Below are positions 34,143 through 46,915 of a stretch of DNA of 64,000 nt, piece after piece (within the stretch, counting starts at the first letter, position 1; each line of letters starts with the position of its first letter). The position numbers and the translations under genes were made by a program. Source of the stretch: Oreohelix idahoensis (Eukaryota > Mollusca > Gastropoda > Stylommatophora > Oreohelicidae); NCBI GenBank assembly GCA_024509875.1, contig JAMPIV010015260.1, positions 62,001 through 126,000 of the forward strand, read 5' to 3'. The notes beneath the pieces were generated by a model. It saw only the letters and a program-made list of their open reading frames with translations, was not told where the DNA came from and made no database searches.

Positions 34143-36135
34143 TGTCATGAAATATTCTAATCCACATATATAAATTATTAGGTAAATATGAAGCCTAACA
34201 AATAAAATTAATAAAGAGAAGAGCAATGGTAAAATAACAGTGCTGTCACAAAGAATGTACTCGAAATCCCCCTTGTTTTCTGCTTCGTCTGCAAATTGTA
34301 ACGCTTTCACGTTGATATAAAAGCTTACTGTATTATTACCCGCCTTCTTCAATGAAACGTGTGCTGCATTTCTAAGAAAAACATTGAGACGTACTGCGTA
34401 ATGACCTAAATTAATCCTAACATTAATTATACTGCGTTACCAAAACGAACGAACAGATGGACAAAAGGATAAAGAGAGAGGGGAGGGCTGAAAATCAGGA
34501 ACGCATGCATCACGCGTGTAAGTCTACATGCACTAATTTTTTTTCAGACGGACAGTGATAAAATACACTACCCTTTCCCAGAGTTATGTTTATAAATCAT
34601 AAAAAACTCTTATTAGAAAAGATAACATTAGATGGGTTTACGGTTGAGAACATAACAGTACCCAGACAGCACATCTTCGAAACAGGAGGTAGAAGAAATT
34701 GCATATTTTGAATGCAGCCACGTAGCTCCTTTAAATTTGTATTTTTGGGTTCCTTAGGGCTTGCTGACAAATAATATGTAAAACGTTACGCAAATAGTCC
34801 AGGAATTAATAAATTATACCCAAAATAAAATATTGGGGGTGCCTGACAGCATAAAATCATTTCTGCTCATAAGATTTTTTTTTTTAACGTGTTTGAAAAA
34901 AATTTACGTTACAGAAATAGCCTACCATGTAAACTCCAAATTGATTGGAGCGCAACAAATGAAAGCCTAACCACGATTGGTCGGGCTATAAATACTATCT
35001 TGGTTGTTAGGGGAAACGGGGAAAGGTAACATTTTTTCAAACACTTGTCGAAACGGGGCTCATTGGTCAGACTCGCTGATATACACACTTGGGAGCGTTA
35101 GTTCGAAACCACTTGTTTAAAATAGCTTGATAAAGCATCAGTGCGTTGAAGCCAGCATATATTTTGCTAAATAAAAGCCTGGAAGATAAGCAGATGGGAA
35201 TTTGTGCCAGTTTGTGCCAGAATTCATTGCTAATCAACGTATCTGTGTTTATTCGTATGAATTGTGGGACAGTGGTCTTGATGGTACTGAGCAGAACCTG
35301 GTCAGAGCTTTGCTGAATCCAGAGTCGGACAGCATACTCCTTGGTCTTTTTAGCTATCAGTGAGGTGTCTCCTGAGCCCAGAGGAGAATTCGAGCAGAGG
35401 AGTCCTTTCCTGCCGCCATCACGCCAGATAAGCGAATTGGCCAGCTGAGCTCAACATTATGTCCCCTCATCTTGAAATGACTTTATAAAATTAACATTAA
35501 GAGGGGAATTTACTTGTCTTAAAATCAGGAACTGTGAACATCTCAAATACTAGTCCCTAAAGACAAACTATTGAAGTCATGATGACAAATACCAACAGAG
35601 CTTGAACAAAACAAAACCAGTATTACCTCATTTTACTACTACACAACTGACACACATAGAACATTTGTAATAATATATGTCACTACAATATTCATATTAA
35701 ATACATTCTGTACATAACTTGTAATTTAAATTGATTGTGATTCCTGGTTCCCTTGTAGTTGAATCAGGACACATATTCATTCATGCCAGTAATGAATACA
35801 TATTGTTTTTTGAAAGTTTATCAGTGACTCTTTTAAGATATCCTTGTAGAGTGTTATATGTATGTGAGTGTCACAGTGTTGTCAAGAGTAGTGGATTAAA
35901 TTAAATTGTTTATCTGTCTGTTGTTGTGACTTACACTTCACCATACTCATACCCTAGACACATAACGTAGCATCACACTATTCCAGAATAATTCTGACTG
36001 AGATATATAGATATGTGGTAGCAAGTAAGGTTATCTATAATACACTACTCTTAATAGATATAGATACCTTCACAGCTGATCTCAGTCAGTACACTAAGTT
36101 CCCTATAAGTATTTATAACATCCCACTTCACCACA
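34143..36135 (+). repeat. 3' LTR
   Basis: 1,993 bp, nearly identical to 27941-29936, ending CACCACA and followed by the AGCAC target duplication. Confidence 0.95.
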
Positions 36136-37993
36136 AGCACTAACCTCTCGTTTGCGTGGAACAGAGGACGACACCCCGCAGTCCTCAGTATTAATTGTGT
36201 CCAACACAAACGCGGAATTCGCGCGTTCTATTGGGGTGGAGCACCTGTCAGCGCAATGATTTTTGCCCCCGCAACTGGAACACATGCGGTCCTTCTTCTT
36301 CTCATCGCGTGTACCTTTGCTGGAGCTTTTCGATGACGAAGACCCCGCATCCGAGTCGGAAGATCGACTCTCTGAGGAACCACTCCTCTGCTTAGAATGT
36401 TTTGCTTTATACCAAAACCGGTCTTTGTCCCGAGAGTCCTCGTAGCGAACCTGCTTTCTCGTTTTGCGCTCCCATCTGTCGCTATAAGTATCATATTGTC
36501 GGTTCTGCCACCTCGGCCGACCATTCCGATGAGATCGGAAATTTCCATAATTTCCTCTACGTGGCTGGTAGGGACTGGAAGGCTTCTCACACTTCTGCTC
36601 TTGGCCCCTGTCTGCCTCGCCTGACTGATTTCGGCAAGGATGGCGTTGAACTTTGCCGATACTGGCAACTATGTCATCTGACAGACCTGACTTCTGAATG
36701 GGTTTGCCCAGATGGGCAAGGACATAATGGTGCCCCAGTTGGGCCATAGACTCAATGTTCTTTGGTTGACGTTCCTGAAAAAACGCAACAAACTCACTAG
36801 AACACGAGGACAACACTTTGTCTCGTAGCACCAAGTCTAGCAAGCCATTAAAGTCCTTAGAAATTCCCTCCATTTCGATCCATCTATTCAGCAGGAGCTT
36901 TATCTTTGAGATAAAGTCCTCGAAGTCCTGGTCTGCGCTTGGCATCGGTTTTTAAAACGCGTCCGGTACCCGTCAGCAGTCAGACGGAACTTCCGGAGCA
37001 ACCTTTCCTTTACTTTGTCGTGATCGGGCCTTTCCTCTAATTCTTCTTCTTCTTCTTCTTCTTCCGTCCTTAGCCACCGACCGTCAAAGCAGTCAGTGGC
37101 CATTACGCCTAGTGGCGTCTTAGGGCAACAGCAGATAGGTTTTCTTTGCCATTGTTTCCCATCACGCCTATTGGCGTCTTTAGGGCAATGGCAAATCAAT
37201 CCATTTGCTGTTGTTTCCGTAATCGAAGTGACTGGCAAACGGGTGATCAGCCCGTTGGTTTTCCTCTAATGGGAGACTATAAAAAGTCTAATCGCAGGCC
37301 CCACTAGCAGCGTCGATAACAGAGAAGGCCACTGATCTATGTCAGCCTTATAGGCCACACATTCGGCTTCGAACTTCTCGAGAAGAAATCTAAGCTATCA
37401 ATTTTATCATTAAAATTAAGCAGACGCAGCCTAAAGGGACGATGAATCCCACCAGGAGTCGAGTTCTGACCACTCGCACGCACATCCAATTTCTTCAATT
37501 GTATTTCCTTATACATCATCTTCTCTTCCAGAGCTATTCTCATTCTCTCCTTCTCTAACTCTAACTCTCTATCTTCTCGCATCTTCTTTTCCTGCAATTC
37601 TCTATCTTCTCTAAACTTCTTTTCTTGCAATTCTCTATTTTCTCTCAACTTCTTTTCTTGCAATTCGAACTCCCTCTGTTTCCACTCATTTTCTTCTTTC
37701 ATCTTCCTTTCTTGTAACTCTTTATCTTCTTTCATCTTCTTTTCTTGTAACTCTTTATCTTCTTTCATCTTCTTTTCTTGCAATTCGAATTCTTTCCTTT
37801 TTAGCTCTAGCTCTTCAGCTCGAGCATCTCTTAGAGCATTCTGTTTCTCAATCCTTCCCTTCTCTTCCTTCGCTTCCTTCTCTTTCTTTTCCTTCTACAG
37901 AGCTTTTTGATTTTCAGCTTTGGCATAGTCATGTAGTTTTTTGCCAGTGTACCCACATTCTTTCCCAATCTGAATGAAAGCCTGTAGGTCCAT
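36136..37993 (-). pseudogene. gag: Gag of the older minus-strand Gypsy-like element
   Basis: Starts at the ATG at 37993 (MDLQAFIQIGKECGYTG), a typical gag N terminus. An in-frame TAG at 37897-37895 is followed by a long E/K coiled coil built from repeated KEDKELQEKKM units (37850-37500). The capsid begins LLNFNDKIDSLDFF and breaks into another frame near 37380. It is interrupted by a SINE (37259-37042), and resumes as RPDHDKVKERLLRKFRLTADG. Another frame change near 36945 leads to DFEDFISKIKLLLNRWIEM and an Arg/Ser-rich linker. A zinc knuckle MCSSCGGKNHCADRC (CX2CX4HX4C) lies at about 36290-36245. The gag end is cut at 36136 by the Gmr1-like insertion, beyond which the protease continues at 27940 in the +1 frame. 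Confidence 0.88.
37042..37259 (-). repeat. GAA-tailed SINE-like element, 5'-truncated, inside gag
   Basis: TTTCCTCTAAT at 37031-37041 and 37260-37270 is an 11-bp target duplication cut from gag. The insert on the minus strand shows the ACGCCT...GGCGT palindromes, GGCCACTGACTGCTTTG and a (GAA)n tail, as at 5935-6328. The frame 36900-37238 that reads through it (poly-Glu from the tail) is an artefact. Confidence 0.88.
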
Positions 37994-38143
37994 GGTGTAC
38001 ACTCAGAATGCTCACAATTCTCTGGCTATAGATTTTGCTATAGAACTACTCAGCCGTATATATTTCACTTATATCGTCAGATAACTCTCTGCTTACAAAA
38101 TATGCAGTAATAATAGTAAATATTGATATCACTACTCCAATAT

Positions 38144-38294
<151 letters not shown>

Positions 38295-38492
38295 TGTAAG
38301 AATATAACACCTCACCTCTCGCTGTATACACATCATCAACCTTTATCTCTTATAGTATAAAGTTTTACATTGCCACTTGGCTACTGTCTCAACACTGTGA
38401 AAGTTTTGGTCTTTCTGTCCACTTAGTCTCTGTGATTCACTCAAACAAACTTACAATAGTCGACAGTTGTATAATAACAACTGATGAAACTT

Positions 38493-38510
38493 TCTGGTGC
38501 TCTGACACCA
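38493..38510 (-). other. Possible primer-binding site of the older element
   Basis: On the minus strand TGGTGTCAGAGCACCAGA lies about 500 bp upstream of gag. It resembles the TGG-TNNCAGAG primer sites of many LTR elements. If real, the 5' LTR occupies sequence above 38511 and was split by the palindromic element at 40150. This competes with the idea that 54908-56180 is that LTR. Confidence 0.3.
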
Positions 38511-40143
38511 CTATACCAACTTAGTCACAAATCAGGTTTTACTTCAAAGTCTGTTACTGGCACCCACACTGGTGCTATACTCAGATAGTACTTCAATTAT
38601 AATTAATCTTAATACTCTGTGCTATGCAAGTGTTTCCCTTGGCAAAATGAGCACTACACAGATGAAAGAAACACACACACACACCACACTACGAAAACAA
38701 AATCCCAGTCACGAGGAACAAGATGATAGACCAAGAAAAGAAGAGGTAGATTAATATATACAATGCGTGACTGCACACGAACGAAAACAAGGGATACCTG
38801 TAAACGTATTTACAAGATAGAAAGATGGAACAAAAAAACACACCACTTACACACAACAAAAGAATAACTGAATGTACACGACAAAGTAAATACAAACTAC
38901 ACGAATACGCTTAACACCAACAGGGCTTTGAACGTTAAGCAGGGCAGTCGCAAGAAAACCGTCTGCCTTACTCCACCACTAAACATACACAGCCACACCC
39001 TATAAAGAATCGGTCTAATCCAATCTTTTCCCACAAGTAGGCCAAGAATGGATTAAACTCACGAATATACTATTACGCAAAAGACTAACCAACAACTACT
39101 GTCAACAATGAGGTGCTGAAAGCTATCTCCATCACCAAGTAATAATAAATCACTCCAGTGAAAATAAACTAAATAAACTATAAGTAAAATTATTCTATAA
39201 TGTAACAAAATATATAGTACAAATACTTCCAAATACTAAGAAAAACAGTGAAAGATCAGATCTAACTAACTATCAATATATATACATACAGACTAAGTCC
39301 TACCCAGAAAGTAGAGAAAAGGAACGGAACAAAAGGAAAGAAAAAAAAACAACACCAAACCAAGAAGCAAGGTTCAGAAAGCAGATAAAGAAACAGAACT
39401 ATCTTACTGTAAAAGATTAGATTCATAGACAGACAGAAAATTTAGCATTTAGAGAAAGAACAAGAACAAGAAAATAAGAAACAACAATAAAACATAGCAT
39501 ACAAAAATTACAAACAAAAACTTAACTGACGGTTCAGCGTCGCTCGAACAAGAAGCTCTTCAGCATAGATGATCCAAGATGAAGACCACAAACGGAACAT
39601 CACACTTGACGTACAGTTCCAAAAGAAATATCCTCCACTGTGGAATCGACTATCCCGACAGAATATCCGGAATACAGTTCAGAAAACCAGACCTCTACGT
39701 TAGTCTGTGTGCCAGCATAAACAATACTGTCCTTTGGCACGGTACTGCAATCAATATCCAGGCAACTGCACTGTTGTACACGATACTTTCCCAGCAATGT
39801 CCAAAATAGATCACCAACTGTATAATCCAAACAGTCTCAATTAGCAGTAAGTTCCACACGTCTATGTGATATATGAAAATAAGCACAGTTTGTTTGATCA
39901 CACCGCAACAGGAAACCAGTAGACTTCAAGGAACAGTAATGCTGAAAAACTCAGGTCAGCAAGCTTCAGTCCTCGTTGGAATTCACCCACTGGCAGGGCA
40001 TATCAGTGAAGACAGGTCACGTCAGAGGAATGACATCAGCAAGACTTGAACCAGACATCACTTGGCAAAACTTCGTATAGGTAACGTTCCCAGGTGAGTA
40101 GAGCAGTTTGTGAAATGGCACTACTGCAGATAGGCTACCACAG
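38511..40143. other. No recognisable gene; leader or LTR of the older element
   Basis: AT/A-rich sequence between the (TA)n tract and the palindromic element. Frames such as 39579-39809 show no domain. By position it belongs to the leader or LTR of the minus-strand Gypsy-like element. Confidence 0.35.
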
Positions 40144-40183
40144 CACGATAGTAGTAGGGAATGTACCAAACGGTTAGTATTCA

Positions 40184-40385
40184 GGCGGTGGCGTGTGACT
40201 TTTATATAGCAAAAAACTCGATCGATTTCAGGCGGCGGCGCATGACTTTTATATAGCGATATATTTTAACTTAGGTAGTATTCAGGCGGCGGCGTGTGAC
40301 TTTTATATAGCGATATATTTTAACTTAGGTAGTATTCAGGCGGCGGCGCATGACTTTTTATATAGCGATATATTTTAGCGGCGAG
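40184..40385 (+). repeat. Subterminal iterons, left
   Basis: GGCGG(C/T)GGCG starts units at 40184, 40231, 40285 and 40339, spaced 47, 54 and 54 bp. Each is followed by YRTGACTTTTATATAGC and usually GATATATTTTAACTTAGG. The repeated TATATA core next to a GC block could bind a transposition or transcription factor. The same TGACTTTTATATAGC word occurs in the central loop. Confidence 0.85.
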
Positions 40386-41770
40386 GCTTCCTCTGACGAT
40401 CAGACGTATGACTTTTTATATAGTAATATACGATAATGGTGTTGTGTATACAAAATACTTAGACAATATATATAAAAAATCGATAATGACGGAAAATTTA
40501 AAAAATCGATAATGTTTGGTTACTAAGAGGGTTTTTGAAGTGCCTTTTTGGGCTGGCGTGGGTGACGATGTAGCTGGCGGGGTGGGTTAGGGTGGATTTG
40601 TGTGTGAAGTATTGTGTTGGTAGTGTATTGGTGTGTTTGTTTAGACATATATACACACATATATACATTCATATATACGGAGATGTGGTGACGTTGTCAG
40701 GATGCATCTGTGGTGACGGTGGCTTAGGTTACTAAGGGGTTTTTTAAGGGAACGGGTATTGCTTTTTGGCTGGCGGTGATGCCTCATGGGTGTGTGCTGG
40801 GGTGTAGCTGGTGGTTGTATGTACGATGCAGGAGTGAAGTGTTAGATAGAAGTATATAGTTAATGATCTCTTTTAAAAGAATACTTGAGTTAAAGAGGAA
40901 AATATAAAAATCGATAACGGGGACTTAGGTTACTAATGGATTTTTTAAGGAAGCGGGTATTGTTTTTGTGCGAGGGGGAGGATGACGATGTATAGTGGGG
41001 TGTGTTGGGGTATGGGTTATTGTGTGCGTGTATTTTAATTGTTGTATATACAATATATATATATATGGGAGTGAAGTGTTAGAGACCTGCACTAGGTCTA
41101 CCATCGAAAGTGCGTCACGGTATTGTTGTGTATTGTTTATTTTACATATAGACATATTTTACAACAGTTATACGAACAGTTAGACGATATATACATATAA
41201 TAGGGAGATAATAGGAAGACGATAGTTAGACGATATATTTAGATAAGAAGAAGACTTTTAGACAATAGGAAGACGATATGTATACGAACATTTAGACATA
41301 CATATTTTACAACAGTTATACAAACAGTTATTTTACAACAGTTAGACGATATATTGAGACATACAACGGACGATATAGGTAACAAAAAGGCGTTTTAGTT
41401 AATATAGTTTTTATTTTATATTCAATAGTGTTTTTGTAATAGCAAACAGGAGTATATATGGTAGTATATAGTATTTTTTAACATAATAAATTATACAGTA
41501 ATTTTTTAGCAAATGAGTATATAATTATATAGGAAAGACAGTATTTTTTAACATTATCAAACATTGATATTTTCACATAGTGATATTTACAATAATACAT
41601 ATTTATATTGGGGGTGTTACATTATTTACATTATATACAATATCACAGTTGCAGGCCAGACCTTGAGGGGAGTCGTCACATTGTCGTCACGTCGTAAGAA
41701 ATAGAGGTGTTGTATATACCTGTAGGTATCTGTGTGTATTGTGTTTTGTGTGTACATAGTGGAAGACAGT

Positions 41771-43120
41771 TTAAATGTTGAGGGGTGAGGTGGTGACGTT
41801 GTCGGGATGTACCTGTCGTTTTATGTAAAAGTAAGATAGGGCGTTGCGGTGTTGTTCATATGTGTAGATGGAGGATTTGTATGCTCTGAATCCGATATTT
41901 TTCCCACCCTGTGCTTGTTGTGTGTTGAGGACGTCTAAGAATGTGTTTTTGTCTATTTTGTTGTGGTGTTTGTTCAAGCGAATGAGTGGTCTTGAATATG
42001 ATATAGATAGAAGGATGTGGCCGGGATTGCTTCAACATAATATTTTGTATTGGGTCTGTTTAATTGTGCGTTTGTGATAATGTCGGTGTCTTGTAAGTTT
42101 GAGAGAAAAGATTTGAAATCTGTAATGTTGTTGATTAAGTGAGGCTGTTCTAACACACAACTATTATTATTTGAGGCATGAAAGAAACGGAGGTCATTTG
42201 TTTCTCTGTGTCTCAAAACTACGTGGTGACTGAAGTTAATTTTGAAGCGTTTTGTCTGTTGTGTAAAGACAGGAAGCAAAAGACTTTCCCATTCAATTCT
42301 TTGGCTATTATGGAAAAAAGTGAAAGTCGATAAATATTTATGTTTATTGGAATGTGTCTTGATCGCACTCCAATTCTGTATATATATTTCTTTAATGTCA
42401 GCCTGTAAGTCTCGTAAGCTGTCTTCTTCAGACGTCAAGCAGGGTTTTTTTTTAAATATGGGACTGGGTACTGATCATGGGGCGTTTCTTGGTCTGACCT
42501 GTTTTTGGTGGGTGAGATGGGGTGGGACTTGTTGAATAGAGGGCTCTTGGTAGTGTGGAAGTTGTTGTGGTGGTAGAGACCGCCATAGATGCTGAGTCTG
42601 TTATGGCACCGGCTGGTGGTGTCTGTTGGTGCGTTGAGTCTGTTGTTGTGACACGTGATGCTAGTGCGCGGTCATTATGGTGCGGTGGTATTGGTGGGTT
42701 CTGCGGTGTTGCTGCGGTGTCTGCTGCTGTTGAAGAGGTGTGTTGGTGTTTTCTGTGGATGCGTAGATTGTCAAGGCGGGTAAAGTTTTTATTGCAGACC
42801 TCACATACTAGTAGAGTCAGCGAGTGCCTGGTTTTGCTGTGTCTTGATAGGTCGGCGCGCCTCGTGAAGGTCTCCCCACATCTGCTACATATCAGACTGG
42901 TTTGTGCCACTGATGTGTCTGTTTGTGCTGAGCCGGACCCATGTTTATTCTCTATGTGACGTTTCAGCGTATCGGGTCTGGTAAATACTAAACCACAGAA
43001 AGCGCACTCATGATTGTGGCGGTCGTGTGCTGTGGCCATATGCCGAGTGAGATCATGACCTCGCTTGAAAACAGACTGGCAGCGTAAACAGGCATAGCCC
43101 CGTCGTTGAATTGACTCCAT
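41771..43120 (-). pseudogene. Four-finger C2H2 protein with Polinton PolB-N-like region, left copy
   Basis: Probable start at the ATG 43120 (MESIQRRGY). The ATG directly follows CATCTTTTCACAG, a good splice-acceptor sequence, so the longer frame start at 43153 is probably intronic. Fingers: CLRCQSVF...HMATAH, CAFCGLVF...HIENKH, CSRCGETF...HSKTRH and CEVCNKNF...HRKHQH. A Thr/Pro/Ser linker follows. A one-base change in the homopolymer run near 42451 gives a stop. The next frame, 42438-41974, holds an alpha/beta-looking region (LQADIKEIYIQNWSAIKTH, LRFFHASNNNSC, RPNTKYYVEAIPATSFYLY). A further frame change near 41985 leads to 41977-41771. From memory this second region resembles what precedes DNA polymerase B in Polinton genes. 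The polymerase itself is absent. Confidence 0.75.
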
Positions 43121-43175
43121 CTGTGAAAAGATGAACAAAAAGACGTTAGGCACACATAAATAAAATTAAATACAT

Positions 43176-43180
<5 letters not shown>

Positions 43181-43228
<48 letters not shown>

Positions 43229-43296
43229 GAAAGAGAGAGAAAGAGAGAGAAAGAGAAAGAGAGAGAGAGGGAGAGCGAAAGAGAGAGAGAGAGAGA
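43181..43296. repeat. (GA)n tract, left arm
   Basis: Imperfect GA repeat with AAAG/GCGAG interruptions, mirrored as (CT)n at 50983-51083. It ends close upstream of the zinc-finger gene and, with the following acceptor, would serve as a polypyrimidine stretch on the coding strand. Confidence 0.9.
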
Positions 43297-45700
43297 ATAA
43301 ACAGGTAAATAAAACACAGATTTATAGATAGGTATACACACGCCTACTCTTCCTTATAACTAGTCTTATTGTTTAGTCTGTTATTAAAGGAAATAATTTT
43401 GTTTAACATATCAGAACGGTCCACGCGCGCGCGCTGTGAAAGCAAAGATATGGATTTAAAACTCAGCCCATTCGCGAAACAGTACCGAATTGACCTGTCC
43501 TTTTTTAAAATAACGAAAATATAAGTATTTATTAAAGTGTATGTTAGTTTCAATCATGGTTATAGCAAGGTGACTTAATGTAATATGTTGATTGTATTAT
43601 CTCTATCTTTTTCCGTGTGTAGTTCAGTATTGTTTTAAAAGCCAAAATACGCCATTTTCTAAACTATTATGTTGTCTAATTTTCACTGGCTGGTTAGGTA
43701 GTTTGTAGTGACTCGGGTCCTTAGTTATTTTTAAAGTAATATGTTTTGTAGTTACTATGAGAAGTTCTTTATAGAAGCAGCTTGTGAGTACAGAAATACG
43801 ACTCGAGCGCATGTGTTGTGGAATCAAATCAATTTATCGATCTACCCAAACATCTTTGCGCTACATCCAAGCAAGTATTTGAAATAGACTATTAGTCTAT
43901 ACAAGTTTAGAGTGTTGTTATCAGAAAGTATTACAAGTTGTAAGTATCACGGATAATTTTTCAAAACCCAAATATAATTTGCTTTCGCACGAGTTTAACA
44001 ATAGACGAGAAACGTAGATAAGGATTAAACTAAGGAATTTTTTTCACTACTACACCCACCACATAAAAAAATAAGTCGGATAATTCTTAACTTAGCTAAA
44101 CCATACACACATGTAAGAATTTAACAAACAACTATTATTAAAATACCTATTAGTCTAGACATATTAACTTTGAAACAGCCTTTACCAACACTGGCTAGCG
44201 AAAAAGCGAATACACAGACATGTCTTTTAAATAGAAAACAGATATTTAATACAACACACGGATAAGGAATAATAAGTTAGTCTCGGAGTTAACCTCTTAA
44301 CAAAACACACAGATAAAAATAACAGAGATATTTATTTATATTTAACACCTTAACACAAAATCACGAAGACCGAATACATAAACGAAAACAAACGAATACA
44401 ACCAAAACAGATATTTTTAAACATAAAGATATTTATTGTATATAACCTAGCGAAAACAAACAGCTATATAAAAATATTTATTTTTTATATATAAAGAAGT
44501 GTTATATATTTTAACTGCCTATTATTTTTTTATATTATTATAGGGAAAAACAGACGAATACACACATATACATATAATACATTTAGAACTTTGTATAGGG
44601 TTTTCTTCCAGTCTCTGAGTGTTAAGAAAATACGCCTAGGAAAAAAAAAATGAAAACACAAACACATACCCAGATATTTTTCCACAGAATACCATTAAAA
44701 AGACACAGAGATATATCTCTTAAAGGCCAGAGATATTTAACACAAAATACGAATAAAAACAGAATAACATACGTTTGGTGGTGAGCTGTTGCTTTTTCAG
44801 AAGTTTGATATGAGAAGGCTTTCACAACGTTTTTTCAGAGACGTTCACCGGTCCAGGTCTGGTTAAAGAATGAGACATGTCTAAAACAATTCGTGATTAA
44901 GACAATGACTTTCCAATAAAAGTAGTCCGAGCGTATGAATTTCGTGATGGAGCCAGATTGGTTGTTGTGTAGAAACACAGTTTCAGAAAATAGTTCGCGC
45001 GCAAGCGCTTCGGCATGGTTTGGTCGATAAAAACGTTATCATAACGTATGAACAGGAAAATCGACCTCGCCCTGGTTTGAAACCAGATCAATGACCCGCA
45101 AAAAAAACATCACTCGTAAATTTCTGTTCACGTCACTCATACACAGTTATTATATTGTATGTTTCAAACAACAAACATGCTAAAAAACGTGAGAATCACT
45201 GTTTCAAGAACGTAAGATTCGTGCTAAAAAACGTGAGAACCCAACCACCCAATTATGAGAACCTTTGGTGTAAAACATTGTGAGAATTAAAAAAAAATGT
45301 AAGAACTCAACCAACATGTATTGAGAATCAAGAATTTGAGATTCACTGTTCAAGAATTTGAGAATCACTGTGTTTAAAAAACATTTACAACAATATAAGT
45401 GTCTGTTTGGTACATTTCTTTTATAGTTATCAGATATTTTAAAGCTTGCTTTTTTAAAGACATGATTTGTATCTTGTTCTGGATATATTTTTATATATAT
45501 TAGTATTTTGAAACAATCTATATTTTTTATATACAGAGGGACATTATTCTAGTGTTTTATAAACCGTTTTAAAATGGTTGATCGCAAAATGTTTTGTCCC
45601 CTCAAACACCTGATAGAGAGAGAGTTAGAGAGAAAGAAAGAGAGAGAAAGAGAGAGAGAGAAAGAATAAACACAGTCTTATATGTAACAATCAGTTAAAT

Positions 45701-45760
<60 letters not shown>

Positions 45761-46484
45761 CAAGAGAATAAACACAGTGTTATTTCTTATTCTATGTGAA
45801 AAAAATCCCCCGCGCGCGCTGTCAGACAGATATCGATTAAAAACTGAGCCTGTGGTTGACCCAACATGTTTGCTAGACATGTGACGCCCTTTCGTTTAAG
45901 TAATAAGCCTTATTAACGTGTTTTGCTAGTTTGTAACAAGGGGTTTTTCTTTGTGTAGCTAGACAAATATGGTATGTTCTAAATATTATTTTTAATGTGA
46001 TAAAAGTGTTTATTAATTTTTGAGGTATCAGATTCTGTCTTTTTTATATTTGTTATGTTAACACAAATAAATCTCGCAAAAATGAACAAAAATACTTGTC
46101 TAACAGTAGGTGAGAAAATAAGGAAAATCTTTTTTCCTAGTACATAATCGGTTAAGGCTTATCAACCACTCTTTAAAAATGACGTGTAAGAATTTAACAT
46201 TTTAACAGATAACAATTTAGTATCTGAGTTAACATCTTAACAGATAAAAATAACAAACAGATATTTGGCTACAGAGATATTTTTACAGCCTAACACAGAC
46301 ATATCTTTTTGTTTAAATATTTAATACAATACACAAACAACTAAAACCTTTTTATAATTTTATTAAATATTTTTACACCCTAACACACGAAAAACAGATA
46401 TTTTTAAAGTTATTTATGGTCTCCTAACGAATACACTTATATTTTTAAAGATATACATCATAATACAGAGTACCGAATACACAG

Positions 46485-46517
<33 letters not shown>

Positions 46518-46915
46518 TTTAGACCTTTGTGTAGGTTATGTCTTCACAGTGTCTGTTAAGAAAAATACGCCTAGCGAACAACAAACGGCCAGATATTTAA
46601 ACAGAGAAATAACAGACATATATTTAACATTCTAACGTGTTTCTCACTTTTTTGTTAAGTTTTATTTAAAAATACTTTGTTTGATACTCTATTTTATTTT
46701 ATTTTTGTAAAACTTTTGTTTAAAATGGTTGGTCGCAAAGAAAAAAGTTATCTCTAAGGGCTTTCTTTCCCCGTCAATAAACCATCCAGACACCCGCGTG
46801 TATTACAAATAAACGGTATCTGGGTTTACGCTGGAACGTGCCGAAACAGACCTCAAAGTATTCACACCTGTTCCCTGAGTAAATAACGGCTATCGATTTT
46901 TCGAAGGGCTCAAGT

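Larger units (their letters stand above)
27941..36135 (+). mobile_element. Gmr1-like Gypsy LTR retrotransposon, internally deleted
   Basis: Two direct LTRs of about 2 kb (27941-29936, 34143-36135) start TGTCATG and end CACCACA. They are flanked by the 5-bp duplication AGCAC (27936-27940 and 36136-36140). The order inside is gag, integrase zinc domain, integrase C-terminal domain, RT, RNase H, polypurine tract, LTR. Integrase upstream of RT is the Ty1/copia-type order, and among Gypsy elements it is known for the Gmr1 group. The protease and the integrase catalytic core are missing. The element landed near the gag/protease junction of an older minus-strand element. Near-identical LTRs point to recent integration. 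Confidence 0.92.

Noticed and set aside
36900..37238. Minus frame with a poly-Glu run
   Set aside because: It reads through the GAA-tailed SINE inserted in gag, so most of it is not protein-coding.
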